Shown: piece after piece, positions 25,266 through 37,165 of the stretch | How positions within the stretch are numbered: position 1 is the first letter of the stretch | Layout of the letters: the number at the start of each line of letters is the position of its first letter | Position numbers and translations under genes: made by a program | Notes under the pieces: generated by a model | What the model was told of the DNA's origin: nothing | Seen by the model: the letters and a program-made list of their open reading frames with translations, nothing else | Database searches by the model: none | DNA from: Marchantia polymorpha subsp. ruderalis | Lineage: Eukaryota > Streptophyta > Marchantiopsida > Marchantiales > Marchantiaceae | DNA: 64,000 nt | Assembly: GCA_037833965.1 (NCBI GenBank) | Contig: AP031355.1 | Coordinates: 20,919,501-20,983,500 of the forward strand | Reading direction: 5' to 3'

Positions 25266-28200
25266 CTACGCCCTCGGAGTGAAAGAATGTGATCTTCGAT
25301 GGAATAACTTCAACTTGTCGTGGTTGACTCGATCGAAGTGACGTCCTCCTAACTCCTTGATGTCATAAGTGAAATTTCCCCACACCTTCTCAACTATGAA
25401 AGGTCCAAAATACTTAGGAAGAAACTTTTTCCTAGCTCTCTTGTATCTAATTGCATCAAAGAGCATCACCCAATCACCTTCCTTGAACGGTTTCAAGTTC
25501 TGGTTTCCACTTCGTTTGTCGTGATACTTCTTCTGCAACTGTTGAGCCCGCTCCACTCGTACCATGGCTAGTGCTCGAGCTTCCTCCAACTCCATCAATT
25601 GTTGTTGGCGAGACTTGATGGCTTCTGCTCCATTTGATTTCTTCAACCTTTGCTGGATTGTTGTGAATGTTGTCAAGTCAAACTGTATGGGAAGTTTTGA
25701 CTCAACTCCATACACCATCCGAAAAGGTGAGTATCCAGTAGATGTCTTCCATGTTGTGCGATACTCCCATAAGATAGCATGGAGCCTCTTGTCCCAATTG
25801 TGTTTACTCCCGTCCATGTCTGCATCCTTGGCCAACATCATACACAAAGTGTAGTTGGTCCGCTCCGCCAACCCATTAGCGTTAGGTTTGTAGGAAGTGG
25901 TCACTCGAGCCTTGATGGAAAAGTGCTCCAACATGGCTTGAATCATACTTCCCACAAATTCTCCTCCTCTATCTGATACTAACTCCAATGGACAACCAAA
26001 TCGAGTAATGATTCTCTCATATAAAAATCTACCAACCTCCTTCTCATTAGTAGATTTAAGTGGTCTTGCCTCTACCCACTTCGTAAGATAATCTGTAGCT
26101 ATCACAATGAACTTATTCCCTCGAGGAGTAAGATTCAAAGGACCTACAAAATCTATTCCTCACTTTTCAAAAGGACCTAACACTGGTACAGAAATCATAG
26201 GAGGGGTTTTCATGGACTTTTTAGCAAAAGCTTGACACACATCACAACTTTTGCAATATTCCACACAATCCTTAAAAATACCCTTCCAATGATAACCAAC
26301 ATCAAGAATTTTGAAGGCAGTTACCTTCCCCGCAAAATGTCCTCCACATACTGCACCATCATGAAACTCCTTCATGAGTTGTAATGCCTCTCCTCTCCCA
26401 ACCGCCCTTCGTAGAAGTCCGTCAGCTCCTTGATGAAAAAGTACCTTCTCCATGATCATATATGGTTGACATCTCTTCACTAATGCATTTTTCTCCCTTT
26501 GATGCATTCCTTGAGAAAACTCTCCTTTAGAGATGAAATCCCAAATTTCCTTGTACTCCTCCGGTACTGTTGTCACCGTGTCCATGACTAGCAAGTCCTC
26601 ATCCGGAAAGGTGTCATCTACTGACTGATCTCCTCCATCATCATATGCTCTCGACATCAAATCCGCATTAGCATGCTTCTTTCCAGGTCTATCCTCAATG
26701 GTATAATCAAACTCTGCTAGTAGTAGCTTCCATCTAGCTATCCTCCCTTCAGCATTAGGCTTGTTGAAAATGTATTTCAAAGCCTTATGATCAGTCACTA
26801 TAGTGAATCTCCCACCCAACAAATAATGTCGAAACTTCTTAAGTGAGAAGATTACAGCTAACGCCTCTCTCTCTGTCACTGAGTAGTTCTTCTCCGCTTG
26901 AACCATTTGTCTACTAGCATAGGCAATTGGATGATCATGCTTTTCATCATCTAATTGACTCAAGGTGCATCCTACAGCAATATTTGATGCATCTGTGTAG
27001 AGAATGAAAGGTTTACCCCAATCCGGTTTCGCCAAAATTGGAGCCGTCACCAACGCCTTCTTGAGAACTTCGAACGCCGTCTTTGCAGCTTCATCCTTGA
27101 AAATGAGTTCGTACTCCACTCCCTTCTTCATGTAATTTGTCAAGGCATGAGCTTTGTTGGAGAAGGACAAGATGAACCGTCGATAGTACCCCACCATACC
27201 AAGGAATTGCCTCAACTTGGTTAAAGTCGCCGGAAAAGGTAACTCCATGATCCGTGTCACCTTCTCTGGGTCCACCGCTATACCATTCTTGGAGATGATA
27301 TGCCCCAACAATAGGCCTTCCTCACATCCAAAAATGCATTTTTCTGGATTGAGTGAAGCCTTAGCTTCCTCCAGCCGTTGAAGTATTTTGATCAAATGAT
27401 CAAAATGATCCGCTTTCCTCCCGTAAACACAAAAATCATCTATGAAATCCCTTACAAACTTTCCAATGAAAGGTTCAAACACTCTATTCATGAACCTTTG
27501 AAAAGTGGCAGGAGCATTACATAGACCAAACGGCATCACTCTAAAAGCGAAGGTTCCCCATGGAGTAGTAAAAGTTGTTTTGAGTTGGTCTTCTAAGGCA
27601 ATTTGGATTTGGTTATAGCCACTATAACCATCTCCAAAACTATACCACTCATGGCCAGCAACCTCCTCTAGAATCTCATCTATGAAAGGCAAGGGATAGT
27701 AGTCTTTCTTTGTGACAGCATTCAACTTTTTGTAATCTACGCACACTCGTAGCTTACCATTCTTCTTCTTCACTATCACAATTGGAGACACCCATTCAGA
27801 ATTTTCTACCTCGTAGATGAAGCCAGCCTCCTTGAGCTTGTCGATCTCCTCCTTCACCACAAGAGCCGTAGGTGGATTTATTCGGCGTTGCTTTTGCCGA
27901 ATAGGACGAGCTTTCTCCTCCAACTCGATGCGATGAGTCTCCAACGTCACATGCTTAAGATCCTTGTAACTAAAGGCAAAAACATGAATATATTTGCGAA
28001 ATATATCCAGAAACTTTGCCTTTTCCTCCTTGGTAACCTTGGGACCAAACCTGAGAGTGGACAGTCGTCGACACACCTCCTCTTCGCTCATCTCCACTTT
28101 GTCAGGATCTTTCTTCACTCCAGGCCTAGGCAACAACTCCATGGCAGCAATGACTTGTACTTGAACATTATCATCAGAAGAGTACTCCGATGATGTTTCT

Positions 28201-30032
28201 TGATCAGAAGTTGAGATGTCTGTGTCAACTTCTGAAAAGCTACCACTCTCTTCACTCTCAGATTCCCAATACTCGTCAGTTGGTCTATCTGAGTCAGTGG
28301 TGGATTCCCCTCCTCTCGTCAAAGGAACCTTAACTCGATGGTTCTTTGGGCCTATCCTCAAATAGCCCTTGTGCCATCGGTCCGTAGTCCTTACCGCCCT
28401 CAACCAAGGACGTCCCAACAGCAAGTCGTAGCTAGCTTCCTTGAGAATTTGGAAGGAAAGCAAAGTTTGCACTCCCCTCACACTAACCACAACTTTGTCT
28501 ACCACCCCCAGTGGTCTTACCTTCTGTTTGTTGGCCATACCAACAATTATGCTAGAAGGTCTAGAAGGTTGCATACCCAACTTCTGCATCAACCTCTCAG
28601 ACATGGCATTCACAGCCGATCCACCATCAACCAACACATCTGATACATCATGTCCATTGATCCTCACTTCGATCTTTGAAGCATGTGTACATACCTCCGA
28701 AGCAGCCGCATCCACCACCCCAACTCCCACATTGGTCATGTGAGCCTTCCCCTTAGATTTCCGCTTCTTGGTCCTTGTGGAGATAAGACCTCCTCTTAAC
28801 TCCTTCCGAATGGCTGGATTCAAGGCAATCAGCTGACCAACTGTTATATTGGCCTTCTGATTTCCTACATCCTCCACCACGTCATACTTAGCTTGAGAAG
28901 ATGAAATGGAAAAGTCATCCATGCCCAACTTCTTCCTTGGTACTCTTGGTTGACTCACTCCACTTGACCGTGTACTTCGACTTGGCGTGTCCTCCATGAA
29001 AATCGACTCGTCCGCAAATCGGGCCCGCTTCTTCTCATGAGCAAGGATATCCACTTTCGATTTTGAGCTCTCCCCTTTCTCAAAAGTGCATTGATGAGGG
29101 AATACATCAATGGATGCTACTCCCTTATCCTTGGCTTGTTGCGTGGCCGGTGCATTGTTGTTGTGCCGAACTCCATCATGTTGTCGAGGGTTAGGACAAT
29201 TCCTCTGAAAATGAGGACCTCCACAAGAAAAGCAAGAAACCGCAAAGTTTCCTGAAGGTGGATTTCCTCTTGGAGGATAATTTCCATACCCCCTAGAGCC
29301 TCCTACTACGTTCTGATTCCTCTTCTCCCACAACTGTACTACATTGATCTTGAGATCTGCTAGAGTCTCCGTGATAGATTTCAACTCATTTTGAAAATCC
29401 ACACTAGGATTCGCTATCGTGGATGAAGTAGAAGTGTTTGAAACAATAGACCTTCCTATAACCGGTGGAGCTACTTCTCTAGCCACCAAGCTAGAATCAT
29501 CATCTTCTAAGCTCTCCTCCATTCTAATAGCAATTCGAATGGCTTCAGCCTTAGAAGAGGGCTTCTCGTATCTCACCTTACTTCGAATCTCTGGTCTCAA
29601 ACCTCCAACGAAGTTCTTCATGAGCATCGCCCTTATCCCCACCATTGTAGCATCCACTTCGTCTCCGCCCTTCCTCAACACCACGTGGAATCTAGATTCC
29701 AACTTCTCGGTTCTCTCCACATAGGTCCTCACCTTCTCGTTCTCTCCTTGTTTCAAGAAGGTGACCTCACACATCAACTTTTCATCTTCTTCACTGGGAA
29801 GAAAGTTTTCGATCAGGTTCTCCGTTAATGTCTCCCACGTGTCGTCCTCCGAATGCTCCCTCTTGTACTCCTTGTACCACTTGAGAGCAGAATCCTCCAA
29901 GAAATCCGGCAAAAGCATAGCCCACTCGTCTTTCTTCCTCTCATTGTTTCCTATGCAAGCCCTCTTGAAGTCCCTAACAAAAGCTTCTACATCCTCATTC
30001 TCCCTCCCATAAAATACCGGAAGCTTCCCCAT
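25266..30032 (-). pseudogene. Ty3/gypsy gag-pol polyprotein with one nonsense codon
   Basis: Translation starts at the ATG at 30032 (MGKLPVFYGRENEDVEAFV). Order: capsid-like gag (VGGLRPEIRSKV), a zinc knuckle spaced CX2CX3HX4C (CFSCGGPHFQRNC; one residue shorter than usual), aspartic protease (VLVDGGSAVNAMS), reverse transcriptase (FIDDFCVYG), RNase H (LYTDASNIAVG), integrase HHCC zinc finger, integrase core with D, D and E (ATDYLTKW; SDRGGEF; LAERTN), and a GPY/F module (YFGPFIVEKV). A TGA at 26160-26162 (minus strand) replaces the conserved Trp just before GIDFVGP; the frame continues unbroken to 25266. Apart from this point change the coding region appears whole. The TGA context does not resemble a readthrough signal, so I call it a mutation. 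Confidence 0.9.
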
Positions 30033-30042
30033 TTCCAACTAA

Positions 30043-30068
30043 TTTTTTTTTTTTTTTTTTTTTTTTTT
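30043..30068. repeat. 26-nt poly(T) tract (poly(A) before gag)
   Basis: On the coding strand this is a run of 26 A residues ending about 10 nt before the gag ATG. It may be a slipped A-rich leader. Confidence 0.95.
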
Positions 30069-30265
30069 CTTTTCTATTGGAAATTTATATGGGGCTTCCT
30101 AATACAATATAAACAACACTAACTCCATCCTTGAGTAATTCATCAAAGGAAACACAAAAGGAATTGGTTGTTCCAAGATAGCCAAAGCTCTCTCCTCTCC
30201 TAGGCATACGATGAGTCTTACCCTCATCATCATCTTCTCCATCATTCGAATGATGATCTCCATCT

Positions 30266-30709
30266 TCAGTTGGAGCTTGAACCCGCTGAGGTCACTTTCT
30301 CTGTTTCAGCACTTAGCTTGCCGTCAAACCCTTCCACAAGTGATTCCAGAAGTGCCTTCACTCCGCTGCATTCGTGTCCCGCTGGTAGCCCAATCACTCC
30401 GCAATTGTCACAGAAGGTGGCGCTTTGGGATTCATGTGGCGATGATGGTCCCAAGTGAAGTTTCAAATCTCCCAAGTTCCTCTTGCTCCTCAATCTTCTA
30501 TCTTTGTTCCGCAGGGAACAATTGACAACCTTATGGCCCTCCTCTCCACAATAAAAACAAGTTTCACGTTTGACTCTTGGAGATTGACTCACTACTCTTT
30601 CTTCAAACTCCACCTTGAATTCTCTTGTATTGGAGTCTAAAGACACTATAACATCCAAGCCTTGAGGTACTTTGGATAACCTAACCTTCCAACCTTCTTG
30701 TTCACTCAT
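30266..30709 (-). CDS. Small zinc-knuckle protein frame between 5' LTR and gag
   Basis: A 147-codon frame starts with ATG at 30709. It holds one classical CCHC knuckle (CFYCGEEGHKVVNC, about residues 51-64) and a second Cys/His cluster (CDNCGVIGLPAGHEC, about 100-114). It precedes gag in a different frame, separated by about 230 nt and the poly(A) tract. Nucleocapsid-type knuckles bind RNA. This looks like an extra, separately encoded nucleocapsid-like protein or a captured gag fragment. I cannot tell whether it is expressed. Confidence 0.55.
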   Translation of the reverse strand: MSEQEGWKVRLSKVPQGLDVIVSLDSNTREFKVEFEERVVSQSPRVKRETCFYCGEEGHKVVNCSLRNKDRRLRSKRNLGDLKLHLGPSSPHESQSATFCDNCGVIGLPAGHECSGVKALLESLVEGFDGKLSAETEKVTSAGSSSN

Positions 30710-31363
30710 TTTCCCATAAGGTAGAAACCACTCAAAAGACCTCTCCCAGAAACGCTATCTACTTGACGAAAACTGTGAATAAAGAAATCAAAAACTTTTG
30801 CTTTGTTATCTTGCTTTTGTACCCCCTCAACTTCAAATCAACATAACTTCGTCTCTAGACGTGATCTCTCAGTGAAATTTTGACTCAAACGTAGCTTATC
30901 TTCCAATACACACTCGTACGAAGTTTCAAAGCCTAAATTGAAATACAGAAAAAGTAATCAACTCTGTACAAACTTTCCAGAGAGCAGACTTTTGATACCC
31001 GTGAAAACCCACTCAACTTCTAACTCTCATATCTTTCTGTTAACACATGATCTGGACCTGAAACAAAAACGTAAATTTTCTCTATCTTTCACTCTAAAAT
31101 CAATAAAAACTTTGAAGAATACCTTCAAAAATACTTTTCGGTGTCTAAGATCACTTTTCTCTCAAAAAGACATGTTTACGTGAACAAAACATACAAAATC
31201 ACTTCTAGGCTATCATATGAGACTATGGGATAAACAAATGGAATTTCGCTCTCAAGCACACTCTCCGCTCTTTCATTCCCCAATGTTAACACCAAGTGAT
31301 CCCTCATGGATACTTTCTCTCGAGCTAGAAATCGAATCCTAAACATTCCGCCTTCTAGATTGA

Positions 31364-31382
31364 GGTCCCGGCAACGGAACCA
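31364..31382 (-). promoter_or_regulatory. Primer binding site (tRNA-Asp-like)
   Basis: The minus strand reads TTTT then TGGTTCCGTTGCCGGGACC immediately after the 5' LTR. Plant Ty3/gypsy elements often use TGGCGCCGTTGCCGGGG, complementary to the 3' end of tRNA-Asp. Here GGCGCC is replaced by GGTTCC, so another or variant tRNA is possible. Confidence 0.7.
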
Positions 31383-31386
31383 AAAA

Positions 31387-32244
31387 TGCAACCTCCGGGC
31401 TGACTCTCACTCAGGTTTACCTCTGATGGCTTTGTGGTAGCGCATCATGGTTCTAGAAGACTAAGATTCATACTCTCACTCATGTCCCAAACACCTTCTC
31501 TTACAAACTCTCATGTATCACTCCAACTCACACACAACTCTCCTCACATCACCCTCTTCACATAAATGCAAACACACGTCGATACTCCAAGATACTCAAA
31601 AACTTCACTCCTTCATTACTGAAACAAGTCCTCACACATGACTCTCCAAACTTGCTTGAGAGGTGCTACTCTACCTCTCTATTTATACTACTTGAGAAGT
31701 TACCATAGTAACATGTGGTAATTTCTCCTAACTTACTTTTACCTAGGTAAGTTTGACTAACCTTCTCTACGTGGCAACATGCCATTGGCCTACCTAAACC
31801 TTCTAGAAGCTTCCGGAATCCAAGGTTGAGGTGGCGACATGCCATTGGAAGCTTTTAAACTTCTACAAGCTTCCTAGCCACTAAGTCAACATTAGACTTA
31901 GTCTAGCCAATCATCTTTCATACATTTAGTCAAACCAATCAAATCCAAGCTTCTAGTCAAATATCTAATCCCTTGGAATCTAGAACTTTTGTATGAGACA
32001 AAATAGAAGTGCTCATTCCTTGTGAAAGACAAAATAGAAGTGCTCACTCCATTCTTCTAGAACTCCGCTAATTATTCCGCCAACTATAGAGATTGTAGCT
32101 AAACTTAGTCATGACTAGATAAACTTAGTTATAACTAACTAGTTTAGTCATAACTAGCTAGTCTTAGCTATGCCTTGGCTAATCATCCTTATTCCCTTGA
32201 CCACTTTTAAGACTTAGTACATATGTGCAACACCCAGTCTTACA
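31387..32244 (-). repeat. 5' LTR of the Ty3/gypsy element
   Basis: It is 858 bp and identical by eye to the split 3' LTR. The TATA box (TATAAATA on the minus strand) is at 31680-31687. It contains no open frame of note. Confidence 0.92.
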
Positions 32245-32919
32245 GTCCGCCGCAGAAGGCGATCGAGCGGAGGGTGTCTGCGCGGGGTTTGATTGCGCAT
32301 CGCGCACCGAAATTTCGTCCAGCGGAAAGTCAATCCGCTCCTCCGTCAGGTGCTGCTCCCTCGATTGGTCCTTCGCGGAGGCTGTGCCTGGCCTGTGCGC
32401 AGGCGCAAATGCCGGCGCCTTGTCCGCCGCAGGCGCAGCGCCGAAGGCGTCTATCGCCAAAGGCGATATAGCCGGGGGCCGCTCGCCCGATGTCCCTTGG
32501 CCCGTAGGCCCTACCGCCGAAGGCGCATCTACCGGCGGACTACCCGCCGATGGTGCGGACTCCGCACGCTCCGTGCTTGCATCTCCTCGGCCCGAAGGCC
32601 CTGGCGCCGAAGGCGCAAATCGCGGCGCGTTGTGCGCCGGAGGGTCTGGCCCCGAAGGCCTGTGTCCCGTAGGCGGATCTTCCGCCGGCTCCTTCCCCTT
32701 CCTACGTTGGAACGGGGGTGATTCCTGCCTATGCACAGGCGGCACGTGTGGAGGTGACCTGTGCACAGGCGACCTGTGCATAGGCGAGCGCCTGTGCACA
32801 GGCGTACTGCTTCTTCCCACGCGTAGGCGTAGGTCCACGTCAGCTTGTGGTCGTCTGTCCGTCGAGGCTCGCCCGTCCGTCGAGGCTCGCCTGTGCGCAG
32901 GCGGAACACTTGTCCGCAA
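32245..32919 (-). pseudogene. ORF1 middle region of the level-4 LTR
   Basis: This is the Pro/Ser/Ala/His/Arg-rich part of ORF1, upstream (on the minus strand) of the piece at 17943-18975. Palindrome-encoded units such as SPVHRSPPHVPPVHR and APSAVGPTGQG are visible. The conserved N-terminal domain is missing: a deletion near 32970 joins this region directly to the leader. Confidence 0.75.
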
Positions 32920-33667
32920 CGCACGTGGTAACTCCGGAGGCCCTTGGCCCGTAGGCGGCCTCTCGTCCGTCGCGTCCGTACAGTCCGTACGGTCCGTACG
33001 GATTTTACTATTCTGGCGGCTCCTTGCTCGTCCGCGGCGTTGCGCTGGCGCAGAAGGCGCCGTACAATTTCTACCTCACAAGGCGCATTTCTAGGGCCCA
33101 AGGCGGATTTCCCGCCGACGCCGAAGCGCCTGTGCACAGGCGCACGCCTGTGCGTAGGCGAACTTCGCGCCTACATCAAAACCCTATTTTGCATGTGCGC
33201 AGGCGAACTCCCTTCGTCCGCGCATAGGACAAAACTTCTCCGCCTATGCACAGGCGAGGAGCTGAGTATCTTACAACCTTCATAACTCCCGGAGTCCTCA
33301 TCCGTTGTTGGCGTTCTTAGGCTCGTTGGAATCAACGCGTCGAGCTCTTTCCAACGAGACCCTAACTAAGTCAAGGTGTTTGAGCGTTGACCTAAATATG
33401 TAGGATTTCCCTACCGCCGACGCCGAAGGCGGATTTTGCGCCTTGCGCCGTAGGGATCCTAACTGCAGAGCTCGCAGGGAGGGTGGTGCCCTTCCTTACC
33501 GCTGCACCCAACTCCTAGATTCTACGAGGTCCCTCGAGAATCTCTGCGATCTTCCGAATTCACTCTGTTTTGATGCACCGAAGGCTATTTACATTGCTGC
33601 CTTGGTACAGTTTTCCAAAAATGTTTTAATTTCCTCAAAATTACCAAAAGTGGGGTACCACACGTCT

Positions 33668-36067
33668 TCCGCACGAGATTATACTGTCCCCACAAACAGT
33701 CATGCTTCTCCCGCAAATCCTTCAGTTCCCGGTCCACCCTAGCTAGTAGCTTGCTGGTGTGGACTTTAGTGCGAGTCCGCCTGCGCACTAACTCGATGTA
33801 GGACCCCGGCTGGAGTGGATCGGCGTATTTATCAAATTTGCGATCCAAGTACTTCAGCAGAGGTAGTACCTGCTCAGAGAGCGCCGCCGCCGGCGCTCTA
33901 ACAATCTCCTCCTTGATATCTCCCGATCCCGACATTGCTTCTGTGGAGCCTTCGTCGTCATCATCCGAGGGAAGGATTTCGGTCGCCATTGATTGCGTTG
34001 GCGACTGACCCGAGTGGGGCTGCGAGTTGTCTACGGGTGCTGCCTCCGAAGGCACTCCTGCAGCTTCGCTGCTCCCCGCTAAAATGTCCAAGGCGGTGGG
34101 TGAATGTGGTCGTGCTACATCACCATCCCCCGCCTGTCGATCGTCGACTGTGTCCTCTTCGGCGCCGACGTCCGCCGCCGAAGGCGATCGAGCGGAATGT
34201 GTATGCGCGGGGTGTAATTGCGCATCGCGCACCCGAATTTCATCCAGCGGACAGACAATCCGCTCCTCCGTTAGGTCATGCTCCCTCGTTCGTTCCTGCG
34301 CGAGGGCTGCGTCTGGCCTGTGCGTAGGCGCAAATACCGACGCCTTGTCCGCCGCAGGCGCAACGCCGAAGGCGTCTATCGCCGAAGGCGACAGAGCCTG
34401 AGGCCGCTCGCCCGATGTCCCTGGCCCCAAAGGTCCTACCGCCGAAGGCGCATCTGCCGGTGGATTACCCGCCGAAGGTGCGGTCTCCGCACGCTCCTTG
34501 CTCAAAACTCGTTGACCCGAGATCCTGGCGCCGAAGGCGCAAATCGCGGCGCGTGGTACGCCGGAGGGTCTGGTCCCGAAGGCCCTTGACCCGAAGGCGG
34601 ATCTTCCGCCGGCTCCTTCCCCTTCCTACGTTGTATCGGGGGTGAGTCCTGCCTGTGCGTAGGCGGCCTGTGCGTAGGCGAACTTTCTCTGCCTACGCGT
34701 AGGCGGAGGTCCACGTCCGCTTGAGGTCGCCTTTCCGCTGAAGCTCGCATGTGCGTAGGCGGAACACTCGTCCGCATCGCACGTGGTAACTCCGGAAGCC
34801 CTTGGCCCGAAGGCCGCCTCTCGTCCGTCGGAGGTGTAGCGCGGTCCGCCGCTCCGGCGCTCCTCTCTGGCGACGCACTTCCCTTCTCCTTGGCGATCGT
34901 CGCCGTGTCCGCGCTACAGGCTGGTAACACAAGCCTGCGCGCCTTCTGCTTCGGCCGGCTGCACACTTCGTGCAGTGGCCGCTGTCGTATGGGAGTAGTG
35001 GGTTCTCGATGCTGCTCCTCCTCGGACTCCTCTCTCCATCGACGCTTCCGCGGCACTCTTGCTGCGGGTGTGCTTCTTCCCTCGTCCCTCCGTGTCGGTG
35101 GAGTAGAAGCTGGTGAATCCTCTGCATCGGTGTCGACCTCGTTTTCCCGCACATACTTCCCGGGATGGTCGACGGACAATGGCGGAAAGCGAGCGAGCTC
35201 CGCCGCGGTCAAACAATTTCTCTGCCGAGAGAAATTGATCAAAAAAGGGGAGAGGTGATTGAGAGTTCCCCCCTTTTCCTCGAATGCGTGCTGTCGCATC
35301 ACTCTGTGCAGGATGCTCGCCAAGTGAATTGGAGCTCCCTCGATGATGAGCTCCACAAAAGAAACCTGCCACAAGGTGATGTAGGAGGTGCGGTGTGGCT
35401 GCAGCAATTGCAGCAGCGCCGCCGCTAAAGTTCGGCGGAAGCGATCTTTGTAGTTGCGGGTCTTGTACCCATTCTTGGTAGACCTCTCCCGCTTGAACAA
35501 TTCCACAAATTGCGCCTCGTCTTGCTTCGACACCTTGACGCTCTCACTATCAAAGAGAAGGTGCCCTTCGATGCCGGCACACCTCCCCAATGCCTGCGCC
35601 CAATCTTGGACGGTCCACCGATCGACATGCGGACGCAATCCGCGCGTAGGTGGTCGTTGTGGTTCTAACCACTCTCGCACCATGTCCACACAAATGTAAT
35701 TCCATCCCCACAGCAAGAAATTGAGCTTTCTTGCAATCAGCCGTTCTTCGTAGGCATGCAACATGTTCTGTGGAAGCCGGAGCGGGAGCATCCGCAATCT
35801 GTTCAGCTTCGACATTGCGTTCTTGAAATTAGCTTGCTCGCTAATTCTCTCTCTGCTCCGCTCGAGCTCCTTGCTCCCTCTGCAAACTCTAATCTCACTC
35901 AATTCCAAATCGCGCGCACTCAATTCTCTCTCAATCAACAAGTAATACTCCGCGCGGCGATGTCTGGGATGTTTAGCAGCTAGCAGGTGGACGCGCGCAG
36001 CTCGCACTAGAAAATAAAATCGCGAATTCAAGAATGGGACGCCCTCCGTCTCCCGGTCGAAGGTCAT
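33668..36067 (-). pseudogene. ORF1 N-terminal and middle part of the level-3 LTR
   Basis: The frame opens at 36067 (FLNSRFYFLVRAARVHLL) with the conserved inner ATG at 35815 (MSKLNRLRMLPLRLPQNML). The N-terminal domain and basic motif are complete. A frameshift near 34505, in the PSAPG-type repeat, moves the remainder into another frame, which continues to the insertion point and then at 12134. Confidence 0.78.
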
Positions 36068-37165
36068 GATCGGCTCTTGGTCGTGAGGGTCGAATCACTT
36101 GATGGCCGCGCCGGCTCTACGCTAAAACGGTCTCCGCTCTCACGCGCGGCTTCACGCTCCGCCGACGCCGATTTAACTCACACGCTCGAATTGGCAAATT
36201 TGAACTCTGCTAGCGTACTACGCCGCGGACATGGGTGCGCAGCGCCGAAGGCGGATTTCTCGCCTTGCGCGCTACACTCGTTCGTACCGCTCCTCGGCCA
36301 ATCCCCTCCTGTCGAAGGTGATCGTCCGCGCTGCTGTGCTGGCGCGGAAGGCGTTGACCGCGGTCAACAGGCTCCGTCCAGTCTGTCCATTTCTTGCCTC
36401 TCCGTCGGCGCTCTCGCCGCCGCAACTCCGTCCGACCGAAGGCGCATCCATCCGTACAGTCCGTACGGATTTTACTACTCCGGTGGTTCCTCGCCCGTCC
36501 GCGCTGTTGCGCTGGCGCGGAAGGCGCCGTACAATTTCTAACCCCGAAGGCGCATTTCTAGGGCCGAAGGCGGATTTTCCGCCGACGCCGAAGCGCCTGT
36601 GCGTAGGCGAACTTCGCTCGTCCGCCTGTGCAGAGATTTCCTCGCCTACGCGTAGGCGACATTCGCGGCGGACATCGCGCCTACGTCAAACCCTATTTCG
36701 CCTACGCGTAGGCGAACTGCCTTCGTCCGCGCATAGGACAAACTTTCCTCGCCTACTCGTAGGCGAGAAGCTGACTATCTTGCGACCCTCATAACTCCCG
36801 CAGTCCTCATCCGTTTGTGGCGTTCTTGGGCTTGTTGGAATCAGCGCATCGAGTTCTTTTCAACAAGACCCTAACCAAGTCGAGGCGTTTGGGAATTGAC
36901 CAAATTCTGAAGAATTCCTCTAGCGCCGAAGGCGGATTTTGCGCCTTGCGCCGAAGGGGTCATACCTTTAGAGCCCGCAGGGAGGGTGGAGTCCGTCCCC
37001 GACGTTGCACCCCACTCCTGGATTCTACGAGTTCTCTCGAGAATCTCTGCGATCTGCCGATTTCACTCTGTTTTGGTGCACCAAAGGCTATTTACACTGC
37101 TGCCGCGGTATAGTTTTCCAAAAATGTTTTAATTTCCTCAAAAATACCAAAAGTGGGGTACCACA

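Larger units (their letters stand above)
18976..32244 (-). mobile_element. Complete Ty3/gypsy LTR retrotransposon (about 7.9 kb net), nested
   Basis: The 5' LTR is 31387-32244 and the 3' LTR 18976-25242; the latter is interrupted by 19047-24450. Both LTRs are 858 bp net and I found no difference between them, so the insertion is young. LTR ends on the plus strand are TGCAACC and CTTACA. The flanks show GTCC on both sides (18972-18975 and 32245-32248), a 4-bp rather than the usual 5-bp duplication. The target is ORF1 of a giant LTR, and uninterrupted sister copies confirm the empty site. Internal order: primer binding site, small zinc-knuckle frame, gag-pol. It has no chromodomain. Confidence 0.9.
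12135..33662 (-). mobile_element. Solo giant LTR, level 4 of the nest
   Basis: On the plus strand the ends are TGTAATAACCC (12135) and GGGGTACCACA (33662). Target duplication CGTCT lies at 12130-12134 and 33663-33667. It received two later insertions: a giant LTR at 12270 and a Ty3/gypsy element at 18976. Its net length is only about 3.6 kb because the first third of ORF1 is deleted near 32970. Confidence 0.85.
10468..37165 (-). mobile_element. Solo giant LTR, level 3 of the nest
   Basis: On the plus strand it starts TGTAATAACCC (10468) and ends GGGGTACCACA (37165). Target duplication GCAGC lies at 10463-10467 and 37166-37170. Removing the inner insertion leaves about 5.2 kb. It carries a broken ORF1 and is rich in CGCCTACGCGTAGGCG palindromes, for example 36643-36658 and 36699-36714. 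It contains no gag-pol. Confidence 0.85.

Noticed and set aside
26160..26162. Programmed readthrough at the gypsy TGA
   Set aside because: The next codons (GGA ATA) do not match a UGA readthrough context, and the codon replaces a conserved Trp by one transition.
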